NCBI GenBank assembly: GCA_902728285.1
Contig: CACVBU010000019.1
Coordinates: 62,001-126,000, forward strand
Reading direction: 5' to 3'
Origin: Clytia hemisphaerica
Lineage: Eukaryota > Cnidaria > Hydrozoa > Leptothecata > Clytiidae
Length of the DNA stretch: 64,000 nt
Shown piece by piece: positions 43,167 through 52,833 of the stretch (position 1 is its first letter; each line of letters begins with the position of its first letter). The position numbers were made by a program, and so were the translations under genes. The notes beneath the pieces are model-generated. The model was not told the origin of the DNA and made no database searches. It saw only the letters and a program-made list of their open reading frames with translations.

Positions 43167-43429
43167 CTGAAAATGAAAAACAAATTAAACTGAAACAAAA
43201 TTTAACGCACAACATGTAAGATTCACCATAAAACGTAGCGCAGTGTGTAATTTGAACCTTCTGGGTCTTCTGCTTCGGCATCATTGACCCCAGGACAGTT
43301 CCAGTTCTTATAAAATTTGTGAACTGGAAGTGTGCCAGAACTGCAAGTATACTGTGAGCTTTTGAGGCCACCGTAGCACTGTGGCGGTCTATAAAAATTG
43401 AGAATTTCTAGAGAAAAAGACATCTCCAT

Positions 43430-44696
43430 ATTGGCGGAGGATCTACGGTTAGGGTATAAAGCAAAACATCATCTCTCTTTAAGGGAAAACCTGAGAGGAA
43501 TAACTTACCTGAAAGTAAATTTCCTTGTAATAAATATCCAGTGGTTATTGCATGCAGCATTTGCTTTGATGCTAGAAGAAAAAGAAGAAAAGGAATTTAC
43601 CATCTCTAATATCGGGCTTGACAAAAAAAATTCAAGACAGGTTTGAAAATTTCATTGTAAAAAGTCATTGCACTGAAGAAAGATAGACATACATGAAGAG
43701 ATCTCATTGATGAATAATAAACTTTGAATTTTTACATCTCACTCTTCAAAGATAATGTTTAATATGAAGTAATATGTACCACAAGGAATGTTGCATGATT
43801 AAGGTTGATGGAAAAACACTTCGACTATTATAAGTAACCCATATTATTACGAAACTTGAAAATGAGTACGACAATAAAACTTGCCTCACCACTTCATTGT
43901 GAGAGAGATCATACTTCAAAAGCTGTCTAAAACAGAATAGCTAAGACCAACAAAAAAATTTAAACTTTAAGATAGCTGGATTCGACTATTTTTTGTTTTG
44001 AAAAGTTAACTTTTCTCAAACAATACATATTTTTTATCTTATTAATTTGTAAACTATTTTGTTGAGTACACAAGCTAGTAGTATTTTTGAAAGCTATAGA
44101 AAGTAATAACAAAACAATACAAAAAAATGATAGTCCAATTAATCATGATTTGTACAGTTTAAACATGGTTTAGAATGTTTTGACTGATGATGCTGTTTTG
44201 GCATGTAAAATGACTAACAGCATGCACACCTGATATAAAAGTGCTATCAAGATTTTGTATCAATTCGGTTATTACAATTTAAGCTTGTCCTTTAGTTTTA
44301 AACAAAGTTCCATCCACATTTTGACACTCAAATTGAATGGCTAATGCTGATATGTGTTTGGCATGCTAGATGACTACACATATGCCAGATGTTACAATGT
44401 TTAAAATATAAAGAACCAAAATAGGGCCAGTAACTGTAATCCAAATTTTTGGTTTAACTGTCAAAATATATATTAGAAAAGTTGTTCATAAACTTTCCTT
44501 GCTTGAAGTTAAATGATTTTTTTTATCAAGAAGCAAATATTCATCGAAAGATATAATAGTCAAATGGTAGATAATGGATGCATAAAAAATATGTACGTGT
44601 AGAAGCAGAACAAAATATCAATCGTTAACGTAGCAGCTACTTACAAGACTTCAGAAAATTCTGTTTAATAAGCTTGCTGTTCGAAGAATTTCATAA
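43430..44696. other. AT-rich, no recognised feature
   Basis: No gene, TIR pair or tandem repeat noticed. Confidence 0.4.
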
Positions 44697-45046
44697 AGGT
44701 CGTGTTCCACTTAGCTTTTTTGAGCCGCCGAACATCGCGCACAGCTTTTATCTTTCCACTCATTTAAAAGAAATGTCACAGGTGCAGCACTTTTTGATTT
44801 AATACTTTTGTTTATTATTTTTGCAAACGTCACTCAAAAAAAACAATTATCCATTCTGATCGGTTGGCCAAAAAAGAAAAAGAAAAGAGCTGTATATACA
44901 GCTTTGCGCACAAAGTTGAAAATTTTCAACTTTCAAAAAAGCTCATTGCGTTCAAAGCGAACAGCTTTGACAGCTTAATTTAAGCAATAATTAAGCCGTG
45001 CGCGTTGTTCAGCGGCGGCTCAAAAAAGCTGAGTGGAACAAGACCT
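44697..45046. mobile_element. PIF/Harbinger-type MITE
   Basis: 350 bp with TIRs of about 35 bp: AGGTCGTGTTCCACTTAGCT left, AGGTCTTGTTCCACTCAGCT right (reverse complement). Flanked by TAA at 44694-44696 and 45047-45049. The 3-bp TWA duplication is typical of PIF/Harbinger. Confidence 0.85.
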
Positions 45047-45555
45047 TAATGTTTACAAAAACACCAAACCAAGAGAACATTAAACAACTTTATTTGACTA
45101 CGATCGAGAAAAATGAACTACTTCATAGATTTTTCAATAAATTTTTACCTCTTATCATGCCAGTACAATGAATATATTAGTAAAACTAAAAGCACTAAGA
45201 TAACACACTAACTGATGATGCAAAAGGTTGCAAGTTTAAAGCTGAGCCATCATGATATTTTAACTTTAAAAACACAAAAAACAATCAAAGAAATGTAAAA
45301 AATACTCTAACAGTTTAATTTCGTCAAGTTATATCCTTATATGAATAAATTTCACTTTGAAAAATAAAAACAAACAGCTAAAGTCAAAAAGCCACTATCA
45401 AATTATACTTAAAATTCCTCTCAAAACTTCCTGCTGGCTTCAAAAGCAAACTAAAGTTACAAAGTAATAATAAAGAAAAATTTATACTTAACTTGATGAT
45501 GGATTCTGTTATCCTTGGCTATAGAAATTCAGCTATACTTCAGAAGGTTATTTCG

Positions 45556-45600
45556 GTGGAAGTCGTCCGCCATCTTGTTGGCCGCCAAAATTCAAGAAGA
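45556..45600 (-). promoter_or_regulatory. YY1-like AAGATGGCGG start region
   Basis: The minus strand reads GGCGGCCAACAAGATGGCGG, a YY1-type sequence that in animals often covers the translation start of TATA-less genes. The frame MADDFHRNNLLK is followed by a possible donor (GTATAG). No downstream coding exon is confirmed. Confidence 0.3.
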
Positions 45601-45899
45601 CTCTTTGTTGTTTTTCCGCGTCTTTTGAAACTCAAAAAGAGACTGGAGACCACTGAAGGCGCAAGCTTCTTTCTGGATGGGCGGGAGTAAGTGTGATGCC
45701 CGCGAGAATAAAAAGGTATATCGACAAGATATACGTATAACAGGTTATCCGGAAAGACTATACTGTATTCGATAATACGAAGAAAAGTTATACTGTATGC
45801 GTGATATATTATACTCCTTATATTTTTTAACCGTATACACAACGTATACTTTCCGGATACGTATCAAAATACAAAACGAGATACTCCCGTATTCAGCTA

Positions 45900-47285
45900 T
45901 GTTTCGCGCTGTGATGTCGATTCAAAATTGAATACCGTAAAAAACTTTGCACCTAGTAGAAATCCAGGGCCTCAATTAAATGGCAACCAACTGCGTGGCT
46001 TGAAAACGCTTTGAAAGCTTTTTTCAGTTTATTTTTTGACAAAAATATTATTTCCAAAATTGTAAGGCACACAAATGAATATGGCCACATGACTATCCAG
46101 GGTAAATCTACGTACGCTGGAAAAGATGGGGAATGGGTAGAAACATCAAAGGAAGAAATTAAAACACTAATTGCCCTTCTGGTGTATCAAGGATTAGTAA
46201 AAGTTAGCACTCTAAAATCCTATTGGAGTACAAAGTCACTATATCATGGACTTTGGGCGCGGATAATGATGGGACGTGATCGTTTTAACGCACTCATGTC
46301 AATGATCCATATTGTTGACCCGGCAACTGAAAATAAAGCAGATAAATTGCGCAAAGTCTCTGGATTTGCAGACCTCATCAAGGAGAAATGTAAGGAACTA
46401 TACCACCCCTATAAGAATGTTGCTATAGACGAGAGGATTGTGAAAAGCAAGCACCGGTCAGGTATCCGTCAGTATATCAAAAACAAACCCGTTAAGTTTA
46501 GTTTGAAGCTTTGGGTTTTGGCTGACAGTCGAAATGGTTACACGATTGACTTCAATGTCTATGCTGGGAAAAATGGTAATGAACCAATTCATGAGAATGG
46601 TTTAGGTTATCATGTAGTTACAAAGTTGATGACCCCATTTTATGGGCAAGGGTATCACTTGTTCACAGATAATTTTTACAGCTCGTGTGACCTTTTTTCT
46701 GATTTATTTGATGAATCTATCTACTGCTGTGGTACTACAACTGAGAATAGAAAAGGCTTTCCTGTTTCTATGAAGGGAGGAAAATTTTGGATGAAGAAAA
46801 AACCTAGAGGAGATATGAGATGGTCCAGGGATAAACCTAATCTAGCTTTACAATGGAAAGACAATAAAGCGGTAACCATGCTTTCTACTATACACAACGC
46901 CAACGAGTTTGTCATGGTGAAACGAAAAGAAAAGGTAGAGGATAAATGGGAGTCAATTGATGTTAAGCAGCCAAAAGTTATATCAGAATACAATAGTTAC
47001 ATGAATGGGGTAGACAAATCAGATCAAATTTTGTCATCCAACAATCTTCTCAGGAAATGTTTGCGGTGGTGGAAAACATTATTTTTTCATCTTACTGACA
47101 TCGCAATTGTGAATAGCTTCATTTTGTTCCAAGAATTACGAAAACAAGGCAAGCTTGGTGATGTAAAAAGGCCAAAAGACTATTCCTTGCTACATTTTAG
47201 AGAGGAGCTAGTAAGAAATATCTTGGGTATACTAGAATTTGCAGACCCGCCGATCTATAAATTGTTGACCCCCGCAGAGCGTTAA
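45900..47285 (+). pseudogene. piggyBac transposase catalytic domain
   Basis: From about 45947 the frame reads NTVKNFAPSRNPGPQLNGN, then shifts near 46005 into the long ORF KAFFSLFFDKNIISKIVRHT. The piggyBac DDD residues are present: YKNVAIDERIVKS, YHLFTDNFYSSCDLF and YMNGVDKSDQ. The transposase cuts at TTAA and uses hairpin intermediates. The ORF (424 codons) ends with TAA at 47283-47285 inside the protein: the same frame goes on into the Cys-rich domain. Closest in kind to PGBD4-like proteins. Inactive as read because of the frameshift, the stop and the split N-terminus. Confidence 0.85.
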
Positions 47286-47478
47286 GTCCCGATAACGCAC
47301 ATCCCTGACTTTACTTCATCACGGAGAAATTGTCATTTATGTTATGAAAAAGACAAAAAAGAGTTTAAAGTTTCTTGTTTCTGTCCTGAATTCAAAATAT
47401 ATTTACATTGTAACCCCAAGACAAACTGTTTCGCTGAATGGCACCGTACTAAGTTTTGTGATTCACAATCCAATTAAG
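47286..47478 (+). pseudogene. piggyBac C-terminal Cys-rich (zinc-binding) domain, cut off by a stop
   Basis: Same frame as the catalytic ORF, beyond the TAA: TSSRRNCHLCYEKDKKEFKV, then SCFCPEFKIYLHCN and NCFAEWHRTKFC. The C-x2-C, C-x-C, H-C and C-x4-H spacing is the cross-brace zinc finger that binds piggyBac ends. Found by reading past the stop. Confidence 0.75.
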
Positions 47479-47479
47479 T

Positions 47480-48200
47480 TTACGGTAACAAATTTATGTT
47501 TTACCCTTTGTAATATTTCAGGCTATAATATTAGATCGAGTTAGATTTTTCTCATAAAATGTCATAGGAAGGTAGGTGACACTCTAAGAAACATTTTTCT
47601 AAGCAAAATCTAAGCTGTTTGCTAACTTTTTGAAAGAGTTATTTGAATTTTTATCCAATTTTTTTTGCATTTTGTCATGTTTTTTTCCGGATTTAAGCTA
47701 CCATTTTGGATTTTATGACGTCAAAAGTGAAATTTTTTTGGCATAATATGAAAGTTTATTCTATTACCTTTCAGAATATATATAGTTTTATTATGTTTAA
47801 AGCAACATTTCTGATAGTATTACTACTTTTAGAATCATAGTCACTGTTTATATTTCACCTAAGTCTGCGGTAAAGAAGTTCAAATTTACGCTTTGTCTCA
47901 TTTCAGGCCATAATGGCGGATTGAGTCGGAATTGGTTCAAAAAATTTTACAGGAAGGTAGATGACACCCTTAGGAACATTTTTATAAGCAAAATCAAAGC
48001 TGTTTGCCAACTTTTTGATAGGGTTATTTTGATTTTTAGTAATTTTTTTCGTATTTTTCCATATTTTTTCAAGATTTCAGCTACCATTTTGAATTTTGTG
48101 ACGTCATAAGTAAAATTTTTTTTTATAATATGAAAGTTCATTCTATTACCTTTCAGAATATATATGGTTTTACTATGTTTAAATGTATACTTTGGTCTTA
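47480..48200. repeat. Tandem duplication of about 390 bp in the piggyBac 3' subterminal region
   Basis: Blocks 47480-47810 and 47870-48195 share TTTCAGGC(T/C)ATAAT, GGAAGGTAG(G/A)TGACAC, GTTTGC(T/C)AACTTTTTGA, GACGTCA and the tail TTCTATTACCTTTCAGAATA in the same order, with many substitutions. Old duplication. Confidence 0.8.
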
Positions 48201-48746
48201 ATTTTTAATTATTTAGGTGTCTCTGAAAAAGGGAAAATTTCCCATAGTACTGAAAGAGTTTTAACAAATATGGACATTTTGGTTTAAGATTATATACCCT
48301 AGACATTTTGTATATAACTTCAGCTACCTTAAAAAGAAATTTTAAAATGTAACATAGTGCATAGTTTTAGATTTAGAAGGTCAGTGTAAATTTTTTCTTT
48401 ATGATCATCCACGGTGAAATATATAATTATCTTATCTTACCAAAACGCAAATTATACGTATAACCAGCAAAAATTTATAAACGGTTTTGAAAATTCAAAT
48501 GCCGTATTTCCTCCGTTAAGCACCACTATTTAGGATAGGACGAAAGACTGATTTTGTAATGATTTTGTTTGTTTGTTATTCGTTCAAGCTGAAAACACGA
48601 GAACAAAATATGCAAAGTAACTTGACTTATTTCCATGCATAGGCCTATGTAATAAATAAATAAGTCAAAATATGTACAAGCTATAGTCAAAGTCTGAGCC
48701 AAAATTTTAGTCAAAATAGGAAAAATAGCAAACTAGGATGGAAATA

Positions 48747-48988
48747 TCTTAAGGGGATAAATTTTGGCGTGGATTTAGCTATTGGCAAAAATATGATTTC
48801 TGGCGGCGATTTAATTTAGCGAATTGGAAATTTTGAAACGATGAAATGGATGAAAATTACTGTAAGATATACTAAAAAGTTTTCATTTTTCATATAATAT
48901 TCTTTATCTTAAGTTTGGCGGGATATGATTTGGCGAGTGATCTGTTTTTGAATTTTTTTGGCGGGGATTAAATTTATCCACTTTAAGG
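48747..48988. mobile_element. MITE of the CCTTAAGTGG family (copy 3)
   Basis: 242 bp. Left end TCTTAAGGGGATAAATTTTG, right end reverse complement CCTTAAAGTGGATAAATTTA. TA on both sides (48745-48746 and 48989-48990). The interior has TTGGCGGGGATTAAATTT-like words as in copy 1. Confidence 0.8.
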
Positions 48989-48990
48989 TA

Positions 48991-50122
48991 AATGTATTTT
49001 CTTTTGCGTTCTTTTCCCGTGCAAGCGTCTGTCTTTCCTTGGACGCAGGAACGCGGGAATGGTGCTTATAATAAAGAGTTCTTATAAAAAATAGAAATTG
49101 TCGCGGGAGAGTGGATTGGAAAGACAGACTAGTTCCAAGTGGTGCAATACGGGATTTTGCTTCAATCTAATCTCAGGCAACGTTCCCTCGAAAAAGAGGG
49201 AAGATAAAATGAATGGACACGGCTTATTTTTTCTTCTTTTCTCATCGCAATATTTGAGTTTCTCGGAGTTATGGATGAGAAAAAAAATTTAAACACAAAC
49301 AGAAAGACGTGGCGAGGACTTCTCCAACTTCTTTGCTAAACTAAGAAGAGAAGATTTTTAATGCTTTAATGTTTATAAACACAGATTTAACCTGTCTTGG
49401 CATTCTCTATCTGAGATAGAGATTCATACATTGTTTTTGGCTTGGTTGGAACGTTGATATATTCAAAAAACAAACGAACTCATAATATGGATTATACTTT
49501 CACTTTTTCATGTGATTGTTGTGATTGAAAGATTTTTTGATTATGTATGGTTATAAACATTCATGACATCTTTTAACACTGGGATCTTTGAAATTTTGTT
49601 GGCTTGGTACGTTGGTAAATCTATAGTACAAGTGCAATATTTATTATGACACTATAACACAGCTGACTATGACTATGACTGCATGCAGGATATACTTTTT
49701 GCAGGGAATGTTCATGTTAATATGCTCACATTCATTGGGTAACAGACCAATGCTTTTTTATATAGTACAAGTTGAACTTGATAACCTTATCCCAGAGAAT
49801 GTAACTTTGAAATGGCTACAGAAATCCTCAAAAATTAAGATGGAAAGTATGGTATTTATACAACATTTTTGATGTTGCAATATATGGTGTCGAAATGATG
49901 AAAAGTGGTAATTTGGAATTTAAAAATTGAATGCTTTTTATACGGAAACAATTTTCTGACAAGCTGACCGCTGAGACACATCTTGGTTCTATTTGTGAAT
50001 GAAATTAACAACATTTTGCGTTGAGATGACTGGTTTTCTGTGTTTTCGGATGTCTGTCGTTTAACTGGATTTCACCTTGACTCTAAATGTTATGTACGAG
50101 GATGTTTTGAGTTTTCACTACT
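48991..50122. other. AT-rich, no recognised feature
   Basis: No coding or repeat structure noticed. Confidence 0.4.
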
Positions 50123-50131
50123 GGCAGACTT

Positions 50132-50492
50132 TCAGGGGGGCACTAAGGCAACAAAATTAAGTACGGGGACATGCCGCTGATCAGGGTCCCTTTTTCAGAC
50201 TCTAGAGATATCTGATAGGTCCCAAATTTGTACTAATTTTCAAGATAGTAGACCTGACTGGGTCGATTTTTGGTCATTTTAGACAATTTTTAGGGTGGAA
50301 ATTAGAAAATATATGAATTTTTCTTCTACTTTAAGTCATTTTTGCCACTTAACCGATTTTTTTCGACCGAATCATTTATCTTTCTGAAAGGGTCCCAAAT
50401 TTACCAAACATTCATATCTCACAGGGTCCACTTTTCAAACTCCAGGCGCGGCACGTCCCTGTCGGTCGTCAAGGTCAGTGCCCCCCTCCCCG
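50132..50492. mobile_element. Foldback MITE with 9-bp target duplication
   Basis: 361 bp. Ends TCAGGGGGGCACTAAGG and, reversed, CGGGGAGGGGGGCACTGACC; deeper in the arms ACGGGGACATGCCGC pairs with GCGGCACGTCCCTGT. Flanked by GGCAGACTT at 50123-50131 and 50493-50501. The 9-bp TSD fits MULE-like elements, though the TIR is imperfect. Confidence 0.7.
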
Positions 50493-50501
50493 GGCAGACT
50501 T

Positions 50502-51000
50502 CTACCTTGTAATTTTTTGTTGTCCCCTGGTGTTGTTGAACAAGTTCAGATTGAAATTTATACCTACTGTTAAAGTCTTTCAAAACTTACTGTTTATATA
50601 CTTATAAAATTTATGATAATTTTGATTGGATTTTTGCCAATTTGCCAATTTAAAAAAAAACCTACTTGGATTTGGAAGTAATTTTATGTTGTAGGTAATA
50701 TATTTATAATTTTTATAGCAAAATTAGAGGTTAATATGAACAAATACATATAACTTTATGTTTTGTAAAAGCTGTTGCTTATTTGAAAGTATTTTTCTTT
50801 TTAGCTTCCACAAAAAAAAGTTTTCTTATGCCTGCAGTGGCCTGATATTTTATATTTTTGATGTCGTTTTTCTAAAAGATGTTCATCTTTTTCTTTTGAA
50901 AAATATTTTTCCCCTTATATGAATATTTTTGTTTTGGGTACCTATAGCTGATAGGTACAGTCCAGTTCATATTCTTTTTATTCAGACAAAAATATCATAC
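50502..51000. other. AT-rich, no recognised feature
   Basis: No gene seen; the 5' end of LINE B must lie somewhere between here and 51262. Confidence 0.4.
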
Positions 51001-51342
51001 TTTTTGTGAATAACTCCTTGTGTCTTGTTGTTGATAGATAAATAAATTCACTCCATTAAGAATTAGTGAATAAGGCAAAACCTGGGGAACCGGTGGAGCC
51101 ATCTTTTTCAGTGTAACTAAAAAGAAAACTTACAAATAAATAATATTACGTCACAACAACAAGATACTTTACAACAAGAAGAAGTACAGTTGGCTGGCTG
51201 AAACAAACTGACAAGGACACAATTGGGCAAATCAAGGAAAAGGTGAAAATACCTTGAGGTTTTGGCGAATTGGATCCACGTGCAGCTGAGCAGGTACCTC
51301 ATATTCTATTGTAACCTATCTTCTCTGACTCTGTTCATCAAA

Positions 51343-52833
51343 ATGAACCTGTTACGAATCTTATCCTTGGTACTAATTTGGAAACTCACCTGCGAAGAAG
51401 TTTCACTAAACCAAGGAAATTCTCTACTCTGCTGCAAAATCCTGTCTAAGAATGAAATCTCCTTGTTCTCCTTTGCCCTTTCTCATCAGGAACACTGTAA
51501 CTATCCGTACAAGATGAGTACAAGCGCAACACTACAACAACTACTGTTGATAATCAGTGGATCGGTAGAATTAAACCCTGGTCCTGGAATCCAAAAACGT
51601 GTTAAATATCCATTTGGCATCTGTTCCAAGGCTGTACGGAACAATCAGGAATCTATTGCTTGTGATCAATGTAATCAATGGTTCCATACGACAGGCACGG
51701 GTATGAGTGACATTATTTTTCATTGCTACGTCCAGGATGAACAGTTGTTGTGGACTTGTGTTAAATGTGCCATCCCTGATATTAATTCTTCGTATCTTGA
51801 TACCTCCATATCGTCAAATGAGAGTAACGATAGTAATGAAAATGACAAACCTGAAAAAGTTAAAGCAAAAAACGTCCGAATAATGAATATAAACTTTCAA
51901 AGTGTCTGGGGTAAAAAGGAACATTTTCACAAAGAGGTGTTGAAAATTAATCCTGACATAATCATTGGCTCAGAAACCCATATTGACCCTTCAATTGGTG
52001 AATCTGAATTTGTTCCACCAGGCTACACTGCTTTCCGGAGAGATCGTGAAGATGGTTGGGGTGGAGTCGTTATAATGACCAGACTTACCCTTATCGCCGA
52101 AGAAGTTTTCAATTCCAAAGACACTGAGTGTATAGCTGTCAAAATTGAAACTTTTAAAAAACCAGTTGTGATAGTCTCTGCCTACCGATCACCAGAAACA
52201 AAATTGCCATACCTTGAAAATTTATCAAGGGACATAAGATCAATTGTTGCAAAGTATCAGACAAGTCCAATCTGGATTGGGGGTGACTGGAATCTACCTG
52301 ATATCGACTGGTCAACAAACTCTATTGTCAGTCACGATTACTCAAAACAAATCAACGAAACAGCAATTAAAATGGTTTTTGACTGCAACCTTGACCAAAT
52401 CATTGACTTTCCAACTAGAAATAACAATACCCTAGATATAATACTAACAAACAACTATTCACTACTATCGGATGTCAAGGATTTCCCAGGGATAAGTGAT
52501 CACACTGCTATTGGTGTAATTGACGTTATGTGTCATCCCATCAGGCATCGTGCAGTTAAAAGAACAGTGCATGTATGGAGTAGAGCAAACATCCCATTAT
52601 TAAAAGAAGAACTGAAAACAGCATGTACACTATTTTGTGCTAAACATGAGAATGGAACTTTTGCTATCGATACGATGTGGAGTGAATTCAAAGACATCGT
52701 CAGCAAAACTATGAATAAGATACCAACCAAAACTTTACGTCAAAGATTCAGTCAGCCATGGGCAAATCGAAAGTGTAGGAGTGTCGCGCAGAAAGAAACG
52801 TCTCTACAAGCGTGCAAAACGAACAAGACTTGA
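51343..52833 (+). CDS. LINE B: leader with 2A-like peptide, PHD-like finger and APE endonuclease
   Basis: From ATG 51343. The first 20 or so residues (NLLRILSLVLIWKL) look like a signal peptide. A 2A-like skipping motif SGSVELNPGP ends at 51585. A PHD-like finger follows (FGICSKAV, CDQCNQWFH, WTCVKC) with one or two usual Cys replaced. The endonuclease domain has IIGSETHID (Glu), WIGGDWNLPDIDW, NTLDIILTNN and GISDHTAIGV. 2A would make the ribosome release the leader and restart, giving two proteins. The frame ends at 52833, overlapping the RT frame by 53 bases; active relatives have one ORF, so a one-base indel near 52780 is likely. Confidence 0.85.
   Translation: MNLLRILSLVLIWKLTCEEVSLNQGNSLLCCKILSKNEISLFSFALSHQEHCNYPYKMSTSATLQQLLLIISGSVELNPGPGIQKRVKYPFGICSKAVRNNQESIACDQCNQWFHTTGTGMSDIIFHCYVQDEQLLWTCVKCAIPDINSSYLDTSISSNESNDSNENDKPEKVKAKNVRIMNINFQSVWGKKEHFHKEVLKINPDIIIGSETHIDPSIGESEFVPPGYTAFRRDREDGWGGVVIMTRLTLIAEEVFNSKDTECIAVKIETFKKPVVIVSAYRSPETKLPYLENLSRDIRSIVAKYQTSPIWIGGDWNLPDIDWSTNSIVSHDYSKQINETAIKMVFDCNLDQIIDFPTRNNNTLDIILTNNYSLLSDVKDFPGISDHTAIGVIDVMCHPIRHRAVKRTVHVWSRANIPLLKEELKTACTLFCAKHENGTFAIDTMWSEFKDIVSKTMNKIPTKTLRQRFSQPWANRKCRSVAQKETSLQACKTNKT
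51556..51585 (+). other. 2A-like ribosome-skipping sequence
   Basis: In-frame SGSVELNPGP. The NPGP end and the preceding V-E-x pattern fit the 2A consensus D-(V/I)-E-x-N-P-G-P except that Ser stands in for Asp. 2A-like sequences are known in CR1/L2-type LINEs of marine animals. The upstream LLLII run also fits. Confidence 0.75.

Larger units (their letters stand above)
39948..45893. mobile_element. DNA of unknown type inserted in the piggyBac transposase gene
   Basis: Both borders are rich in the same words, TATACGGTA, GTATACGG and CCGGATACGTATC (39950-40260 and 45715-45890), as expected of the subterminal regions of one element. The interior has no transposase; it contains a hAT-type and a PIF/Harbinger-type MITE and possible promoter elements. 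I could not define exact ends or TSD, and the reading frame across the borders is off by one base, so later indels are likely. Confidence 0.5.
38921..48260 (+). mobile_element. piggyBac transposon, enlarged by internal insertions
   Basis: Left end ACTCTTTCAGTACGGCCCAG, right end (reverse complement) AACTCTTTCAGTACTATGGG, each beside TTAA. About 9.3 kb, far longer than usual piggyBac elements, because roughly 6 kb of unrelated DNA separates the transposase N-terminal exons from the catalytic part. The left subterminal region carries a CGTTCATATATGAACG palindrome, and the right one a roughly 390-bp tandem duplication. Confidence 0.8.

Noticed and set aside
43223-43429. 68-codon minus-strand ORF starting MEMSFSLEILNFYRPPQCYG
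   Set aside because: Good ATG context but no homology, no splice support and short; left as unproven.
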